A DNA stretch of 64,000 nt. Source: Deinococcus budaensis (GTDB taxonomy: Bacteria; Deinococcota; Deinococci; Deinococcales; Deinococcaceae). Of this stretch, positions 19,935-38,812 are shown one piece after another; position 1 is the stretch's first letter, and every line of letters starts with the position of its first letter. Location: assembly GCF_014201885.1 (NCBI RefSeq), contig NZ_JACHFN010000012.1, positions 1 to 64,000 of the forward strand. The letters run 5' to 3'. Below the pieces are notes generated by a model. That model did not search any database. It saw only the letters and a list, made by a program, of their open reading frames with translations, and was not told where the DNA came from. The position numbers and the translations under genes were made by a program.

Positions 19935-20477
19935 GTGAATGTCGTCGTGTTCGACCTGGAAACCACCGGCCTGTCGCCCGAGCGGGACGCCATCGTGGAG
20001 ATCGGCGCGCTGCGGGTGCGGGACGGGCAGGTGGTGGAGGCCGAGCGCTTCGACACGCTGGTGCGCCCGGTGAACGCGGCGGGCGACGTGCTGCGGATTC
20101 CCTGGCAGGCCCAGCGCGTCCACGGCATCAGCGACAGCATGGTGCGCGACGCGCCTCAGCTGGCCCACGTGCTGCCCGAGTTCCTCGACTTCGTGGGCGA
20201 CTCTCCGGTGGTGGCGCACAACGTGGGCTTCGACGGCGGCTTCATGCGCGCGGCGGCCCGGCGGCACGGGCTGGTCTGGTCCCCGCCGCAGGAATACTGC
20301 ACCATGCAGCTCTCGCGCCGCGCCTTTCCCGGCGAGCGCTCGCACAAGCTCGACCTGCTCGCCCAGCGCCTGGGCCTGAGCTTCGCGCCGGGAGGCCGCC
20401 ACCGCTCCTTCGGGGACGTGCAGGTCACCGCCGAGGCGTTCGTGCGGCTGATGGAGCGGCTGCGGGTGGGGGCGTAA
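19935..20477 (+). CDS. DEDDh 3'-5' exonuclease (DnaQ-like)
   Basis: A stand-alone 180-residue exonuclease of the DNA polymerase III epsilon type. ExoI motif is [10 protein letters not shown] (D7 and E9), ExoII is [13 protein letters not shown] (Asp at about 97), and ExoIII has [10 protein letters not shown] with His and Asp for the DEDDh set. Such proteins remove 3' nucleotides from DNA or RNA. It starts 39 bases after uvsE but has its own leaderless promoter. Location beside uvsE makes a role in repair resynthesis plausible, but it could be an RNase. Confidence 0.9.
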   Translation: MNVVVFDLETTGLSPERDAIVEIGALRVRDGQVVEAERFDTLVRPVNAAGDVLRIPWQAQRVHGISDSMVRDAPQLAHVLPEFLDFVGDSPVVAHNVGFDGGFMRAAARRHGLVWSPPQEYCTMQLSRRAFPGERSHKLDLLAQRLGLSFAPGGRHRSFGDVQVTAEAFVRLMERLRVGA

Positions 20478-20482
20478 GACGC

Positions 20483-21493
20483 TTAGCGGACCCGGGCGAC
20501 CTCCAATGCCCATTCGGTGCTGCTGTGGGACAGTCGGAAGCCCAATTCGCGGTTGAGATTCAGCATCGGGACATTAGACGTGGCTGTGCTGGTTTCGATG
20601 ACCTGCGCCTGGGGCAGCTCCGCCCTCACCTTCTCCAGCAGAGTGACCTTCAGCCATCGTCCCAAACCTTGCCGACGGTAGGCGGGCAAGACGGCCGTTT
20701 TGCCTTGGTTCAGCCACTTGGGACGTTGGGGTTGCCAGGTGATCCGCGTGAAGCCGACCAGTCGCCCTGAACGGCGCTCCCGGACATAGAAGGTCCAGCG
20801 CCGTGTTCCGCGCGGGGCGAGGGCCTGATCCAAGGCCCGCAGCTTCTGGGGCGTGAGGTGATGCCGTGCCACCGGGTGGTTTCCCCTGGGCGTCTCGATG
20901 TTGAGCAGCTCAGCGATTTCAGCCAAGTGGTCTTCCGGGTACGCGCCGTCCCATACCCCCAGGGTAAAGCCCTCGCGCGGGGCCTGCGCGAGGCGGGCTT
21001 GCAGAGCGGGGAGGTCGAGGGACCGCAGGTCGAGCTGTTCGGTCCGGTCCTCCAGAACGGCCCGTGCGCCCACCGCCCGCACAAAGGCTGCGCCCTCCGG
21101 GACGGCGTCGCTGGTCGTGCCCATCAACTTGCCCCGCCCGAACTCCTCCGCGGTTTCCGTCAGCGCCCCCAGCAGCGCCCGCCCGCCACCCCGCCGCCGG
21201 AACGCGGGATGAATACCGAGAAAGGCACGCATCACTTGTCCCTCCGCCGTGTCCGCGTTCCTGTTGATTCGTGCGGTGGCGTACCCGGCGGGACGCTCCC
21301 CCCAGCGGGCCAGCCAGAGCAGACCGTGGACGCCGGGGTTGAGGGCACGCCACCCTTCCAGCCGCGAAGCCACTGTGAGGACTGGATCGTCCGGACGGGC
21401 CTCCCGTGACAGCGCACCGAACACGGGAGCAAAGGGCCTGAGGTCCGCTTCCGTGACGTGCCGAACGTCCCACCGGTACCAGGAGAAGGTCAC
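20483..21493 (-). CDS. Tandem-domain GNAT N-acetyltransferase
   Basis: A 336-residue protein with two GNAT domains. The acetyl-CoA loop of the first is HPAFRRRGGGRALL (about 96-109) and of the second LPAYRRQGLGRWLKVTLLEK (about 266-285). This two-domain layout is like mycothiol synthase MshD and related antibiotic or amino-acid acetyltransferases. Deinococci do not make mycothiol, so the substrate is unknown. The GTG at 21493 lies six bases after TAACAT, which overlaps the stop codon of the upstream gene. Confidence 0.85.
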   Translation of the reverse strand: MTFSWYRWDVRHVTEADLRPFAPVFGALSREARPDDPVLTVASRLEGWRALNPGVHGLLWLARWGERPAGYATARINRNADTAEGQVMRAFLGIHPAFRRRGGGRALLGALTETAEEFGRGKLMGTTSDAVPEGAAFVRAVGARAVLEDRTEQLDLRSLDLPALQARLAQAPREGFTLGVWDGAYPEDHLAEIAELLNIETPRGNHPVARHHLTPQKLRALDQALAPRGTRRWTFYVRERRSGRLVGFTRITWQPQRPKWLNQGKTAVLPAYRRQGLGRWLKVTLLEKVRAELPQAQVIETSTATSNVPMLNLNRELGFRLSHSSTEWALEVARVR

Positions 21494-21499
21494 CTCCGG

Positions 21500-21505
21500 A
21501 TGTTA
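21500..21505 (-). promoter_or_regulatory. Leaderless -10 box of the tandem GNAT gene
   Basis: TAACAT on the minus strand, six bases before the GTG at 21493. It includes the stop codon of the phosphodiester-glycosidase gene. A GGAG in the spacer could serve as a ribosome site instead. Confidence 0.45.
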
Positions 21506-23368
21506 CCGCCGCGCCCCCGTCACCTTCGGCACGAACACGATCGCGTTGGGCACGGGCCTGCTCCAGACCGAATTGAGGTAGCCGCCCAGACCCGCGTAGC
21601 CCCCGGTCAGGTAGGCGGTGGCGCTCGAACCGCTGTCGAGCCGCACGGCGTCGCGCACTCCGGCTCCGGCCAGCGCGGCAGCGAACGCCTCGGGCGTGCC
21701 GTGGTCGAGATAGGCGATGGTGGGCTGGCCGCCCAGCACCCCGAAGGCGACCTGTCGGGTGGGCCGCCAGACGTTGGTGCGGGTGTCGAACAACTCGCGG
21801 GCGGGGTTGATCGCCACCCGGCCGCCCTGCACCAGCAGCGGCCCGGCGCTGAGGGCGTCTTGCGCGGTTTCCCAGGGGGCGTCCTGGGCCTGCCAGTTCA
21901 ACGTGGCGGCCAGCGGCGCGCCCGGCGTGCGCGGCAGGAGCGGAAAGCGGGCTGGGTCGAAGGTCAGCGCCAGCGTTCCGGCGGGCGGAGTCGCGGCGCC
22001 CGTCAGCACGCGCGCCACCGTGCCGCCGCTCAGAAAGAGGGTGGTCAGGCCCGGGGCGCCCACCACCGCGCGCCCGTCTCCGACAAAGGCGGTCAGCAGC
22101 TCGGGCCGCACCCGCGCCCCCACGCTGTTCACGGTCACGCGGCCGAAGCTGCCCGCCAGCACGTAGCGCGGCCGGGGATAGCCGAACAGCGGCGTGCCCT
22201 GGGCGGTGAAGCCCACCGTGGCCCGTTTTTCCAGGCTGGGAGCCGTCATGACCCCCCCGACCGCGACCAGGTCCACCGGCAGGCTGCTCGCCGGGTCGAA
22301 GTAGCCGCCGTTCACGCCCGCCACCCCCCCGGCGCCCTTAACCAGGCTGGCGACGTCCCGCGCCGCTCCGGCGGGCGCCGTCACCACACGCGGCTGAAAG
22401 CGGGCGGGGTCGAAGCTCAGCAGGTGCAGCCCGCCGCGTGGGCGGTAGGTGACGCCCTCTGGCAATTCTTCGGGATTGATCGGTGGCGGCACGCGCGGAT
22501 CAAGGTGGGTGGTCGTGTCGATCACCACCCGCTGCGGGTCGTCCAGCGTGAAAATCTCGCTGCTGCCGCCGCCCGTCCTCAGGTGCACGGTGGTCAGGGC
22601 CGCCCCGCCTGACGCACCTGGCTCGACCCGCAGCGTGTCCCCGCTCGTCAGCGTCTGCGCCGAGGCGCCCGCGCTCACGCCGGGCAACACCACGCTGAGG
22701 CCGCCCGGCTCGCGCACGACCTGATGCGCCGCCGGGCCGCTGAGTTCCAGCACCACCCGCTGAACCTCCACCGTGCGGTAGAGGGTGCGGCTGACCCGCA
22801 CGGTGCCCAGGTGGGCGCTCGCGCGGAGTGGGGCCGGGGGCGGCGGCGTGGCGGGGGTCGCCGGGCTGGGCGCAGACGCCGGAGCGGCCAGCGGGGGCAC
22901 CGGCTGCGGCTGCGCCGCTGGCGCCGCGCCGCCCAGGTCAGGCGAGGGCGGCAGGGTGGCGGCCGGGACCGCCGCCGGCGGCGCGAAGTCGAGCAGGTCC
23001 GGCGCGTCGATGGTGATGGGTAGCCGCAGCGCCCGCAGCGCTGTGAGCGGCACGTACAGGCTGCCGCCGACAAGTTCGGGAACCCCTAGCCCCGGCTGAG
23101 CGGGCAACGTGAAGCCCGCCGCCCGCCACCCCCGCCCCGGCGTGAAGCGCAGCTCGCGTCCGCCGTACAGCAGCCGCAGGTCCTGGGGGTCGTTGCGGAC
23201 CGCCACACCGAGGCGCGGCAGCGTCCAGACCGCCAGCGCTTCTTGCCCGCTCAGCACGCGCGAGTCCACCGCCGCGCCCTGCACCGCGCCGCCAATCGCC
23301 ACCGGCCGCGCTCCCGCCCCGCCCAGCAGGGCCAGCGCCACCGTCCACATCAGCCGTCTGGAACTCAC
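21503..23368 (-). CDS. Secreted phosphodiester glycosidase-family protein
   Basis: A 621-residue exported protein. After the signal peptide (about 1-20) comes a copper-amine-oxidase-N-like region ([23 protein letters not shown]... [17 protein letters not shown], about 65-120). A Pro/Ala-rich linker (about 130-180) and an AMIN-like beta domain (about 183-285) follow. The C-terminal 300 residues are the NAGPA/DUF2233 fold, with [18 protein letters not shown]-like and [15 protein letters not shown] blocks. Family members remove GlcNAc or sugar phosphodiesters from exported polymers. The likely target here is a cell-wall polymer or glycan, by inference from the domain set. Confidence 0.87.
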   Translation of the reverse strand: MSSRRLMWTVALALLGGAGARPVAIGGAVQGAAVDSRVLSGQEALAVWTLPRLGVAVRNDPQDLRLLYGGRELRFTPGRGWRAAGFTLPAQPGLGVPELVGGSLYVPLTALRALRLPITIDAPDLLDFAPPAAVPAATLPPSPDLGGAAPAAQPQPVPPLAAPASAPSPATPATPPPPAPLRASAHLGTVRVSRTLYRTVEVQRVVLELSGPAAHQVVREPGGLSVVLPGVSAGASAQTLTSGDTLRVEPGASGGAALTTVHLRTGGGSSEIFTLDDPQRVVIDTTTHLDPRVPPPINPEELPEGVTYRPRGGLHLLSFDPARFQPRVVTAPAGAARDVASLVKGAGGVAGVNGGYFDPASSLPVDLVAVGGVMTAPSLEKRATVGFTAQGTPLFGYPRPRYVLAGSFGRVTVNSVGARVRPELLTAFVGDGRAVVGAPGLTTLFLSGGTVARVLTGAATPPAGTLALTFDPARFPLLPRTPGAPLAATLNWQAQDAPWETAQDALSAGPLLVQGGRVAINPARELFDTRTNVWRPTRQVAFGVLGGQPTIAYLDHGTPEAFAAALAGAGVRDAVRLDSGSSATAYLTGGYAGLGGYLNSVWSRPVPNAIVFVPKVTGARR

Positions 23369-23375
23369 GGGCGCG

Positions 23376-23381
23376 AGTGTA
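23376..23381 (-). promoter_or_regulatory. Leaderless -10 box of the phosphodiester glycosidase gene
   Basis: TACACT on the minus strand, seven bases before the GTG at 23368. Confidence 0.6.
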
Positions 23382-23445
23382 CCCCCCGGCCCCCGCGCGC
23401 CGGGTGAGCGCCGCCCGCCGTCCCCGGGCCAGGGGAGGGGACAAG

Positions 23446-23478
23446 GCCAAACCGCCCGCGTGGGGCGGGCGGTCTGGC
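23446..23478 (-). terminator. Terminator hairpin after the fasciclin gene
   Basis: A 9-bp GC stem (23451-23459 with 23465-23473), extended by a mismatch and four more pairs, 18 bases after the fasciclin stop codon. There is no T-run. Confidence 0.6.
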
Positions 23479-23495
23479 TCAGAGGGGAAGGGGGA

Positions 23496-25265
<1,770 letters not shown>

Positions 25266-25485
25266 GAAATCACCTCGGAAAGAACTTTGGATTGAACGGT
25301 CCGCCTTCCAATTTTCACCACGGGGCTGCAAAACGCAACTTCCGCCCCCTTTTTCCCAGAAGGTCTAAACCAAAGGGCGGCCACATTTGGCGGTCCACTC
25401 ATAGTTTACTCACAGAGCCTTGGGGGCGGTCTGGGCCTCCACCTGCTGGCGCAGGGCCAAGGAGAAGAGGCGCGCAAAGTGGGCC

Positions 25486-25534
25486 AAAAAGGCCAGGAAG
25501 TGGGGAGGGCGCATCTTCCCCGCTTCTCCTGGCC
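25486..25534 (-). terminator. Rho-independent terminator of ftsK
   Basis: A 16-bp stem with one 2-base bulge (25491-25506 with 25517-25534), followed on the minus strand by five T (25490-25486). It lies 12 bases after the ftsK stop. The rest of the 281-base gap up to the fasciclin start is AT-richer and should hold the fasciclin promoter, but no box stands out. Confidence 0.78.
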
Positions 25535-25546
25535 CCTGCCCTCAGG

Positions 25547-28690
<3,144 letters not shown>

Positions 28691-28697
28691 AGGCCGC

Positions 28698-28703
28698 AGT
28701 GTA
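28698..28703 (-). promoter_or_regulatory. Leaderless -10 box of ftsK
   Basis: TACACT on the minus strand, seven bases before the ATG at 28690. The divergent promoter of the JAMM gene lies about 90 bases away. Confidence 0.6.
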
Positions 28704-28789
28704 CCCCAGCGCTGTGCCCGCCGCTCCCGGTCGCGCCGCGCCCAGCGCAGGTTTTTGACGGCCCCCGCACGCCGCCTGCCCCTGGCCCC

Positions 28790-28795
28790 GATAAT
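28790..28795 (+). promoter_or_regulatory. Leaderless -10 box of the JAMM peptidase gene
   Basis: GATAAT, one base from the consensus -10, six bases before the GTG at 28802. An ATG inside it is out of frame. Confidence 0.6.
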
Positions 28796-28801
28796 GCCCG
28801 T

Positions 28802-29206
28802 GTGGCCCTGATCCTGCCGCCCCCCCTGGTGGCCGCCCTGTGGGCGCACGCCGAGCGTGACGCGCCGCGCGAATGCGTCGGGGCGCTGGGCGGCCACCGC
28901 CACGGCGCCCAGGCCCAGGCGGCGGCCCTCTATCCCCTCCCCAACGTCGCGCCCGATCCCGAGCGCAGCTATCTGGCCGATCCGGGGCACCTGCTGCGCG
29001 CCCTGCGGGCGATGCAGCTGGGCGGCCTCACGCTGGTCGCCCTGTACCACAGCCACCCGCGCGGCCCCGCGTGGCCCAGCGACACCGACACCCGGCTGGC
29101 CGCCTACCCGGTCCCCTACCTGATCGCGGACCTGCCCACCCGGCTGCTCACCGCCTACCACCTGCCGGGGGGTGAGAGGGTCCCCCTGCATTTCCGCGAT
29201 GGGTGA
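28802..29206 (+). CDS. JAMM/M67-family metallopeptidase
   Basis: A 134-residue protein with a full JAMM zinc motif: catalytic Glu in RECVGAL (about residue 24), then [14 protein letters not shown] (His 82, His 84 and Asp 93 by rough count). Bacterial M67 proteins are isopeptidases that often act on ubiquitin-like or cysteine-synthesis carrier proteins such as CysO/ThiS. No sulfur-carrier gene is nearby. It overlaps the next gene by eight bases and diverges from ftsK. Confidence 0.9.
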   Translation: MALILPPPLVAALWAHAERDAPRECVGALGGHRHGAQAQAAALYPLPNVAPDPERSYLADPGHLLRALRAMQLGGLTLVALYHSHPRGPAWPSDTDTRLAAYPVPYLIADLPTRLLTAYHLPGGERVPLHFRDG

Positions 29207-29678
29207 ACCCCGCATCCACGCCCTGCACGGCTTCCTCGGCAGCGGCAAGACGACCTTCGCGCGGCGACTGGAGCGGGAGTTGCCGGGGATGCGCTTTACC
29301 AGCGACGAATGGATGGTCGCCCTGTACGGCCAGGACCCGCCCGCCGATCTCTTCCCCGTCTATCACTCTCGGGTGATGGAGCTGATGGAAACGCAGTGGG
29401 TGCGGGCGTTGGAACTGGGGGTGCCCGTCATTCTGGACCACGGCTTCTGGACGCGGGCGAGTCGGGACGCGCTGCGGGCGAGGGCGGGGGCGTTGGGCGT
29501 GCCGCTGACCTTCCACGTCCTGACCGTGCCCGATGAGGAGGCGCTTCGGCGGGTGCGGGCGCGGAACGGGCTGGAGGGGACGATGTATATCGCGGACGAG
29601 ACGTACCGGCGGTTTCGGGAGCGGTTTGAGGCGATGGGGGAGGATGAGGTGGGAGTTGCGGTGGGCACGCTGTCTTGA
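29199..29678 (+). CDS. P-loop kinase-like ATPase
   Basis: A 159-residue P-loop protein of the small-molecule kinase/zeta-like AAA type: Walker [16 protein letters not shown] at about residues 9-23, [23 protein letters not shown], and a lid-like [14 protein letters not shown]. Members phosphorylate small molecules or act as zeta-type toxins. The substrate is not evident and no antitoxin is adjacent. The ATG at 29199 gives a Walker A close to the N-terminus. It is translationally coupled to the JAMM peptidase gene. Confidence 0.8.
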   Translation: MGEPRIHALHGFLGSGKTTFARRLERELPGMRFTSDEWMVALYGQDPPADLFPVYHSRVMELMETQWVRALELGVPVILDHGFWTRASRDALRARAGALGVPLTFHVLTVPDEEALRRVRARNGLEGTMYIADETYRRFRERFEAMGEDEVGVAVGTLS

Positions 29679-29684
29679 TTCAGT

Positions 29685-30055
29685 TTGCCCCCACCCCCAG
29701 CCCTCTCCTTCGGAGCTGTGCCAGTCCCCCACAGGGGGCAGGGGAGCAGCGCTGCGCTAGGCAGGGACACATGGACGGCGCGGGTGGGCCCTGTCTTCTG
29801 CCGGAATGCTGGATCTTGATGCGGCCCGCTCGCGGCCACCGTCTCGCTGCGCGAGCCGACGTGGTGAAGGCGGTGCGGGAGCCGCTCGCCCGCTCCTGTG
29901 CGGCGTCTGCTGTGCTCGTTGTTCAGAAGGCTCCAGCCTCTGCTTCCCCTTCTCTTGCGGTGCCCGATGTGCGGGAGGTTGTTGCCGTTAGGTGCGCTGC
30001 TTTTCTCCCTCCTTGTAGGGGACTGGCACAGCTCCGAAGGAGGGGGTGGCAAGTA
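29685..30055. repeat. Candidate non-autonomous element with long terminal inverted repeats
   Basis: A 25-base segment at 29705-29729 is repeated perfectly and inverted at 30018-30042. Similarity with small gaps continues outward to about 29685 and 30055, and inward to about 29754 and 29993, giving arms of about 65 bases. The roughly 370-base unit has no transposase and fills most of the 420-base gap between the converging kinase and nucleoside hydrolase genes. It resembles a MITE or the small intergenic repeats described in Deinococcus. No clear target-site duplication was found. Confidence 0.6.
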
Positions 30056-30098
30056 ACGCTCGCCGTTCCTGACACCGGCAGTTCTGGTCACAACTCCT

Positions 30099-31037
<939 letters not shown>

Positions 31038-31043
31038 GGAGCG

Positions 31044-31049
31044 AGTCTA
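31044..31049 (-). promoter_or_regulatory. Leaderless -10 box of the nucleoside hydrolase gene
   Basis: TAGACT on the minus strand, six bases before the ATG at 31037. Confidence 0.6.
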
Positions 31050-31105
31050 GGGCCAAAGAGAAGCGGCCCGCCCCCCACCGGAGACAGGCCGCCACGGGGC
31101 TGGAG

Positions 31106-34483
<3,378 letters not shown>

Positions 34484-34494
34484 GGGTGAGGCCG

Positions 34495-34500
34495 ATTGTA
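34495..34500 (-). promoter_or_regulatory. -10 box of pulA
   Basis: TACAAT on the minus strand, 11 bases before the ATG at 34483. A transcript from here would have a leader of only a few bases. Confidence 0.5.
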
Positions 34501-34517
34501 GCCGCCCCGGCGCCCGG

Positions 34518-36008
<1,491 letters not shown>

Positions 36009-36085
36009 GTCTCCCAGCCTTCCATATCGGGGGCCGGGTGAATGCCAGTTCACACCGGGCACACGCGCCCGGCCCCGGCCCGGCC

Positions 36086-36091
36086 TAGGGT
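36086..36091 (+). promoter_or_regulatory. Leaderless -10 box of the 73-aa acidic protein gene
   Basis: TAGGGT, six bases before the ATG at 36098. Confidence 0.6.
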
Positions 36092-36097
36092 GCCCCC

Positions 36098-36319
36098 ATG
36101 ACCGGACGCCGCAGCGACGAACAGCCCGACCTCCCGCAGGCCCAGCGCAGCACCGACTCCCAGAGCGCCACTGAATCGCCCTATCCGACGCCGCAGCAGG
36201 CCAGCGTGGTGCAAGACAGTCCCGGCAACCCCGACATCGGTGTCGAGGAAAGCGGCGGCCTCGACGAGCAGGGCAACCACAAGGGCGAGGACGACCTGGT
36301 GAGCGGCGCGGGCGAGTAA
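36098..36319 (+). CDS. Small acidic, disordered protein (73 aa)
   Basis: No family recognised. The 73-residue product is almost free of hydrophobic residues; Gln, Ser, Asp, Glu, Pro and Gly dominate, and it ends in an acidic segment (about residues 48-73). It should be intrinsically disordered. A leaderless promoter and a T-tailed terminator frame it exactly, so it is a real transcription unit. A hydrophilin-like stress role is possible, but this is only a composition argument. Confidence 0.68.
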   Translation: MTGRRSDEQPDLPQAQRSTDSQSATESPYPTPQQASVVQDSPGNPDIGVEESGGLDEQGNHKGEDDLVSGAGE

Positions 36320-36337
36320 CCCCACACCGACGGGAAA

Positions 36338-36370
36338 GCGCCCCGCACGGCTCAGGTGCGGGGCGTTTCG
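36338..36370 (+). terminator. Rho-independent terminator after the acidic-protein gene
   Basis: A 10-bp GC stem plus one GU pair (36338-36348 with 36356-36366), followed by a T-rich stretch. It also faces the 3' end of the FKBP gene. Confidence 0.8.
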
Positions 36371-36402
36371 GTTTGCTGTCCTGCTGGCTGCTGGCCGCTC
36401 GC

Positions 36403-36735
<333 letters not shown>

Positions 36736-36742
36736 GCGCGTC

Positions 36743-36748
36743 AGGGTA
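36743..36748 (-). promoter_or_regulatory. Leaderless -10 box of the FKBP gene
   Basis: TACCCT on the minus strand, seven bases before the ATG at 36735. Confidence 0.6.
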
Positions 36749-36813
36749 AGGCCGCCTGCCGCTCTTTCCCCCCGAGTCTGAAGCGGTCATGAAGGGAGGC
36801 CTGGCCCGCCTGC

Positions 36814-36819
36814 TACCAT
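36814..36819 (+). promoter_or_regulatory. Leaderless -10 box that fixes the signal peptidase start
   Basis: TACCAT ends seven bases before the GTG at 36827. An in-frame ATG at 36818 overlaps this box, so it would lie upstream of the transcript and cannot be the start if the promoter is real. Confidence 0.6.
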
Positions 36820-36826
36820 GCGCCGC

Positions 36827-37441
36827 GTGACGCCCGCCGCCCCTCCCGCTTCTCCCGGCGGGTTCCCTTTCTTCTGGCGCGTGTGGGTGCTGGGCGCGCT
36901 GCTGCCGGTGTGGGTGCTAACCACCTTCGTCGCCACCTTCGCGCGGGTGGACGGCGACTCGATGCAGCCGACCCTGGAGAGCGGCGACCTGCTGCTGCTG
37001 CTCAAGTATCCCCGCTGGCTGCGCGCCTGGGGCCTGCCCACGGCGTACCCGCAGCGCGGCGACCTGCTGATCTTCAAGGCCCCGGCGGACAGCCCCTACA
37101 GCTACGAGACGTTTCTGGGCGTGCGCCACCGCCCCTACAACGTCAAGCGCGTGCTGGCCCTGCCGGGCGAGACGGTCGCCATCGAGCAGGGGCGGGTGGT
37201 CGTGAACGGGCGGGCGCTGGCCGAGAGCTACGCGAATGACGGCGTGCTGAGTGACCAGCCGCCGCTGCGGGTGCCGGCCGGCAAGGTCTGGGTGCTGGGC
37301 GACAACCGCCTGATCGGGGAGAGCCTCGACTCGCGCGCCTACGGCCCGGTGGCCCTGCGCGACGCGGCGGGTCCGGCGAACCTGCGGCTGTGGCCCCATC
37401 CGGGGCTGGTGGGCGGGGAAGCCGTGAGCTTAGGCCCCTGA
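36827..37441 (+). CDS. lepB: Signal peptidase I
   Basis: Membrane serine protease that removes signal peptides from exported proteins. The 204-residue protein has one N-terminal membrane helix (about 16-38) and the Ser-Lys dyad: Ser45 in DGDSMQPT and Lys107 in NVKRVLALPGE. The later GDNR (GDNRLIGESLDSRAYGP) and the Arg-Ala-Tyr box complete the S26 signature. The GTG at 36827 is preferred to the ATG at 36818 because the leaderless -10 box covers the latter. It stands next to genes for several exported proteins but has its own promoter. Confidence 0.95.
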   Translation: MTPAAPPASPGGFPFFWRVWVLGALLPVWVLTTFVATFARVDGDSMQPTLESGDLLLLLKYPRWLRAWGLPTAYPQRGDLLIFKAPADSPYSYETFLGVRHRPYNVKRVLALPGETVAIEQGRVVVNGRALAESYANDGVLSDQPPLRVPAGKVWVLGDNRLIGESLDSRAYGPVALRDAAGPANLRLWPHPGLVGGEAVSLGP

Positions 37442-37477
37442 GCGCGGGCGGCTCGCCCGGGTTCCCGCTCGCCTCGC

Positions 37478-38038
37478 CTACGGCCCGGCGCCTTCTTCTG
37501 CCGGCAAGCGCTCGCCCGCCCGCACCGGCTCCGGGAGCCAGTTCTCGCGCGGGGGGAGGGGACAGATCCAGCCGTCCGCGTAGGCGCAGTAGGGGTGGTA
37601 GGCCAGGTTGAAATCCAGACTCACGCGCAGCCCCTGCGGCGTCCGGGCCAGCGGCGCGTCGAGGTAACGCCCGGCCCCGTAGGTCTCCTGCCCGCTGGTG
37701 CCGTCGCGGAAGGGCACGAAGACCCGCGCCGGGGTCTCGTCGCCGGGAGGGGCGTAGAGGGTCAGCGCGTGTGGGCCGCCCGGCAGCTCCAGCGTCACCG
37801 TGCCGAAGCGGGCCATCGGGCGGGCCTCGCCCGTGTTGGTCGCCAGGGGGACCTCGCCGCCGTCTCCCGGCGCCACGGGCAGCACGAAGGCCCAGCCGGG
37901 GTCGGGCGCGAAGTAGCTCAGGCCGTGAAAGTCGCCCAGCGCGCCTGCCGGGACCGGCCCCTTTCCCGCCGCGAAATGCTCATCCTTGCGGCGCCGGAAG
38001 TCGAGCAGGGCTTCGGTCCAGGCCGCGTCCCCGCTCAC
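37478..38038 (-). CDS. DUF1684-family protein
   Basis: A 186-residue protein with the strong DUF1684 C-terminal block RVSLDFNLAYHPYCAYADGWICPLPPRENWL (about 138-168), then PVRAGE. The N-terminal half carries LLDFRRRKDEHFA and the GLSYFAPDPGWAF strand. Members are widespread, soluble and uncharacterised, with a conserved CAY/CPLPP motif that looks like a binding site. The GTG at 38038 overlaps the stop codon of the S4-domain gene (GTGA), so the two are made together. Confidence 0.88.
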   Translation of the reverse strand: MSGDAAWTEALLDFRRRKDEHFAAGKGPVPAGALGDFHGLSYFAPDPGWAFVLPVAPGDGGEVPLATNTGEARPMARFGTVTLELPGGPHALTLYAPPGDETPARVFVPFRDGTSGQETYGAGRYLDAPLARTPQGLRVSLDFNLAYHPYCAYADGWICPLPPRENWLPEPVRAGERLPAEEGAGP

Positions 38039-38256
38039 CAGTCCACCCGCAGCCGCTCGCCCGCGTACTCCACGATGTCCCCGCGCCGCAGCTTCTTGCG
38101 CCGCCGCGTCTCGATCTCCCCGTTGAGCCGCACCTCGCCGCCCTGCACCCGGAACTTGGCCTCGCCGCCGGTTTCGACCAGGCCGCGCAACTTCAGAAAG
38201 TCCTGAAGGTCGATGGTGTCGCGCTCGTCGGGGGAAGGCCGTGCGTTCTGGGTCAT
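38035..38256 (-). CDS. S4-domain RNA-binding protein (YbcJ/YaaA-like)
   Basis: A 73-residue protein consisting of one S4 domain: TIDLQDFLKLRGLVETGGEAKFRVQGGEVRLNGE at about residues 14-47, then RRRKKLRRGDIV. The architecture matches small S4 proteins such as YbcJ, implicated in ribosome or RNA metabolism. The ATG at 38256 lies six bases after a leaderless promoter. Confidence 0.9.
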   Translation of the reverse strand: MTQNARPSPDERDTIDLQDFLKLRGLVETGGEAKFRVQGGEVRLNGEIETRRRKKLRRGDIVEYAGERLRVDW

Positions 38257-38262
38257 GGGGGC

Positions 38263-38268
38263 AGGGTA
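38263..38268 (-). promoter_or_regulatory. Leaderless -10 box of the S4/DUF1684 operon
   Basis: TACCCT on the minus strand, six bases before the ATG at 38256. Confidence 0.6.
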
Positions 38269-38342
38269 CACCGGGGGTCGGCACAGCCGCGTCAGGGGGC
38301 GGCCCTCCGGCGGGGAGGCAGGCCAGGCTCCAGCGGATACGG

Positions 38343-38696
38343 TCACGCCTCCGGGACGGGGTTCGGCGCCTCGCCGGGGGTGAGCCACGTCTGCGCCCAG
38401 ACGTCGAGGTGCCGCAGCACCCCCCCGAGCGCGCGGCCCTTGGCGGTGAGGTGGTACGTGATGCGCACGGGCGTCTCGGGCGTGACGGTGCGCGTCAGCA
38501 GGCCCTCGGCCTCGAACTCCTTGAGCCGCTCGCTGAGCAGGCGCCCGCTGAGGCCGGGCACCGCCGCCGCGAGTTCCGAAAAGCGGGTGCGCCCATGAAA
38601 CAGCGAAAAGAGGATGGCCCCCGTCCACCGCTTGCCCACCAGATCGGTGGCGTGATGAAAGGCCGCGCTGAAAGGGTCGCCGGAGGCTCTGGACAT
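38343..38696 (-). CDS. HxlR-family winged-helix transcriptional regulator
   Basis: A 117-residue regulator with the HxlR pattern LVGKRWTGAILFSLFHGRTRFSELAAAVPGLSGRLLSERLKEFEAEGLL at about residues 19-67, then the beta wing (VRITYHLTAKGRAL). The family binds as a dimer and often senses aldehydes, quinones or oxidants through a conserved cysteine. This protein lacks any cysteine, so another signal is likely. It diverges from a two-gene operon whose promoter carries repeated sites, which it probably controls. Confidence 0.93.
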   Translation of the reverse strand: MSRASGDPFSAAFHHATDLVGKRWTGAILFSLFHGRTRFSELAAAVPGLSGRLLSERLKEFEAEGLLTRTVTPETPVRITYHLTAKGRALGGVLRHLDVWAQTWLTPGEAPNPVPEA

Positions 38697-38715
38697 GCCC
38701 CCAGTCTAGTCTCCC

Positions 38716-38786
38716 AGTTACGGAAAATAAGCAGGTTGACAAAAGTAACTGCCTCCGTCTATGGTGGTTACGAAAAGTAAGTTGCT
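38716..38786 (+). promoter_or_regulatory. Divergent promoter with three GTTAC-type operator sites
   Basis: TTGACA at 38736-38741 and TATGGT at 38760-38765, 18 bases apart, form a sigma-70-type promoter for the DUF6069-like/NAD(P)-binding operon. Three related sites surround it: GTTAC at 38717-38721, its inverse GTAAC at 38745-38749, and GTTAC at 38767-38771. The flanking sites are followed by AAAATAAG or AAAAGTAAG. They are candidate HxlR operators. This is one of the few promoters here with a good -35 and a normal leader. Confidence 0.6.
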
Positions 38787-38812
38787 CTCCCTCATCTGTC
38801 AGGAGGTCCCAT

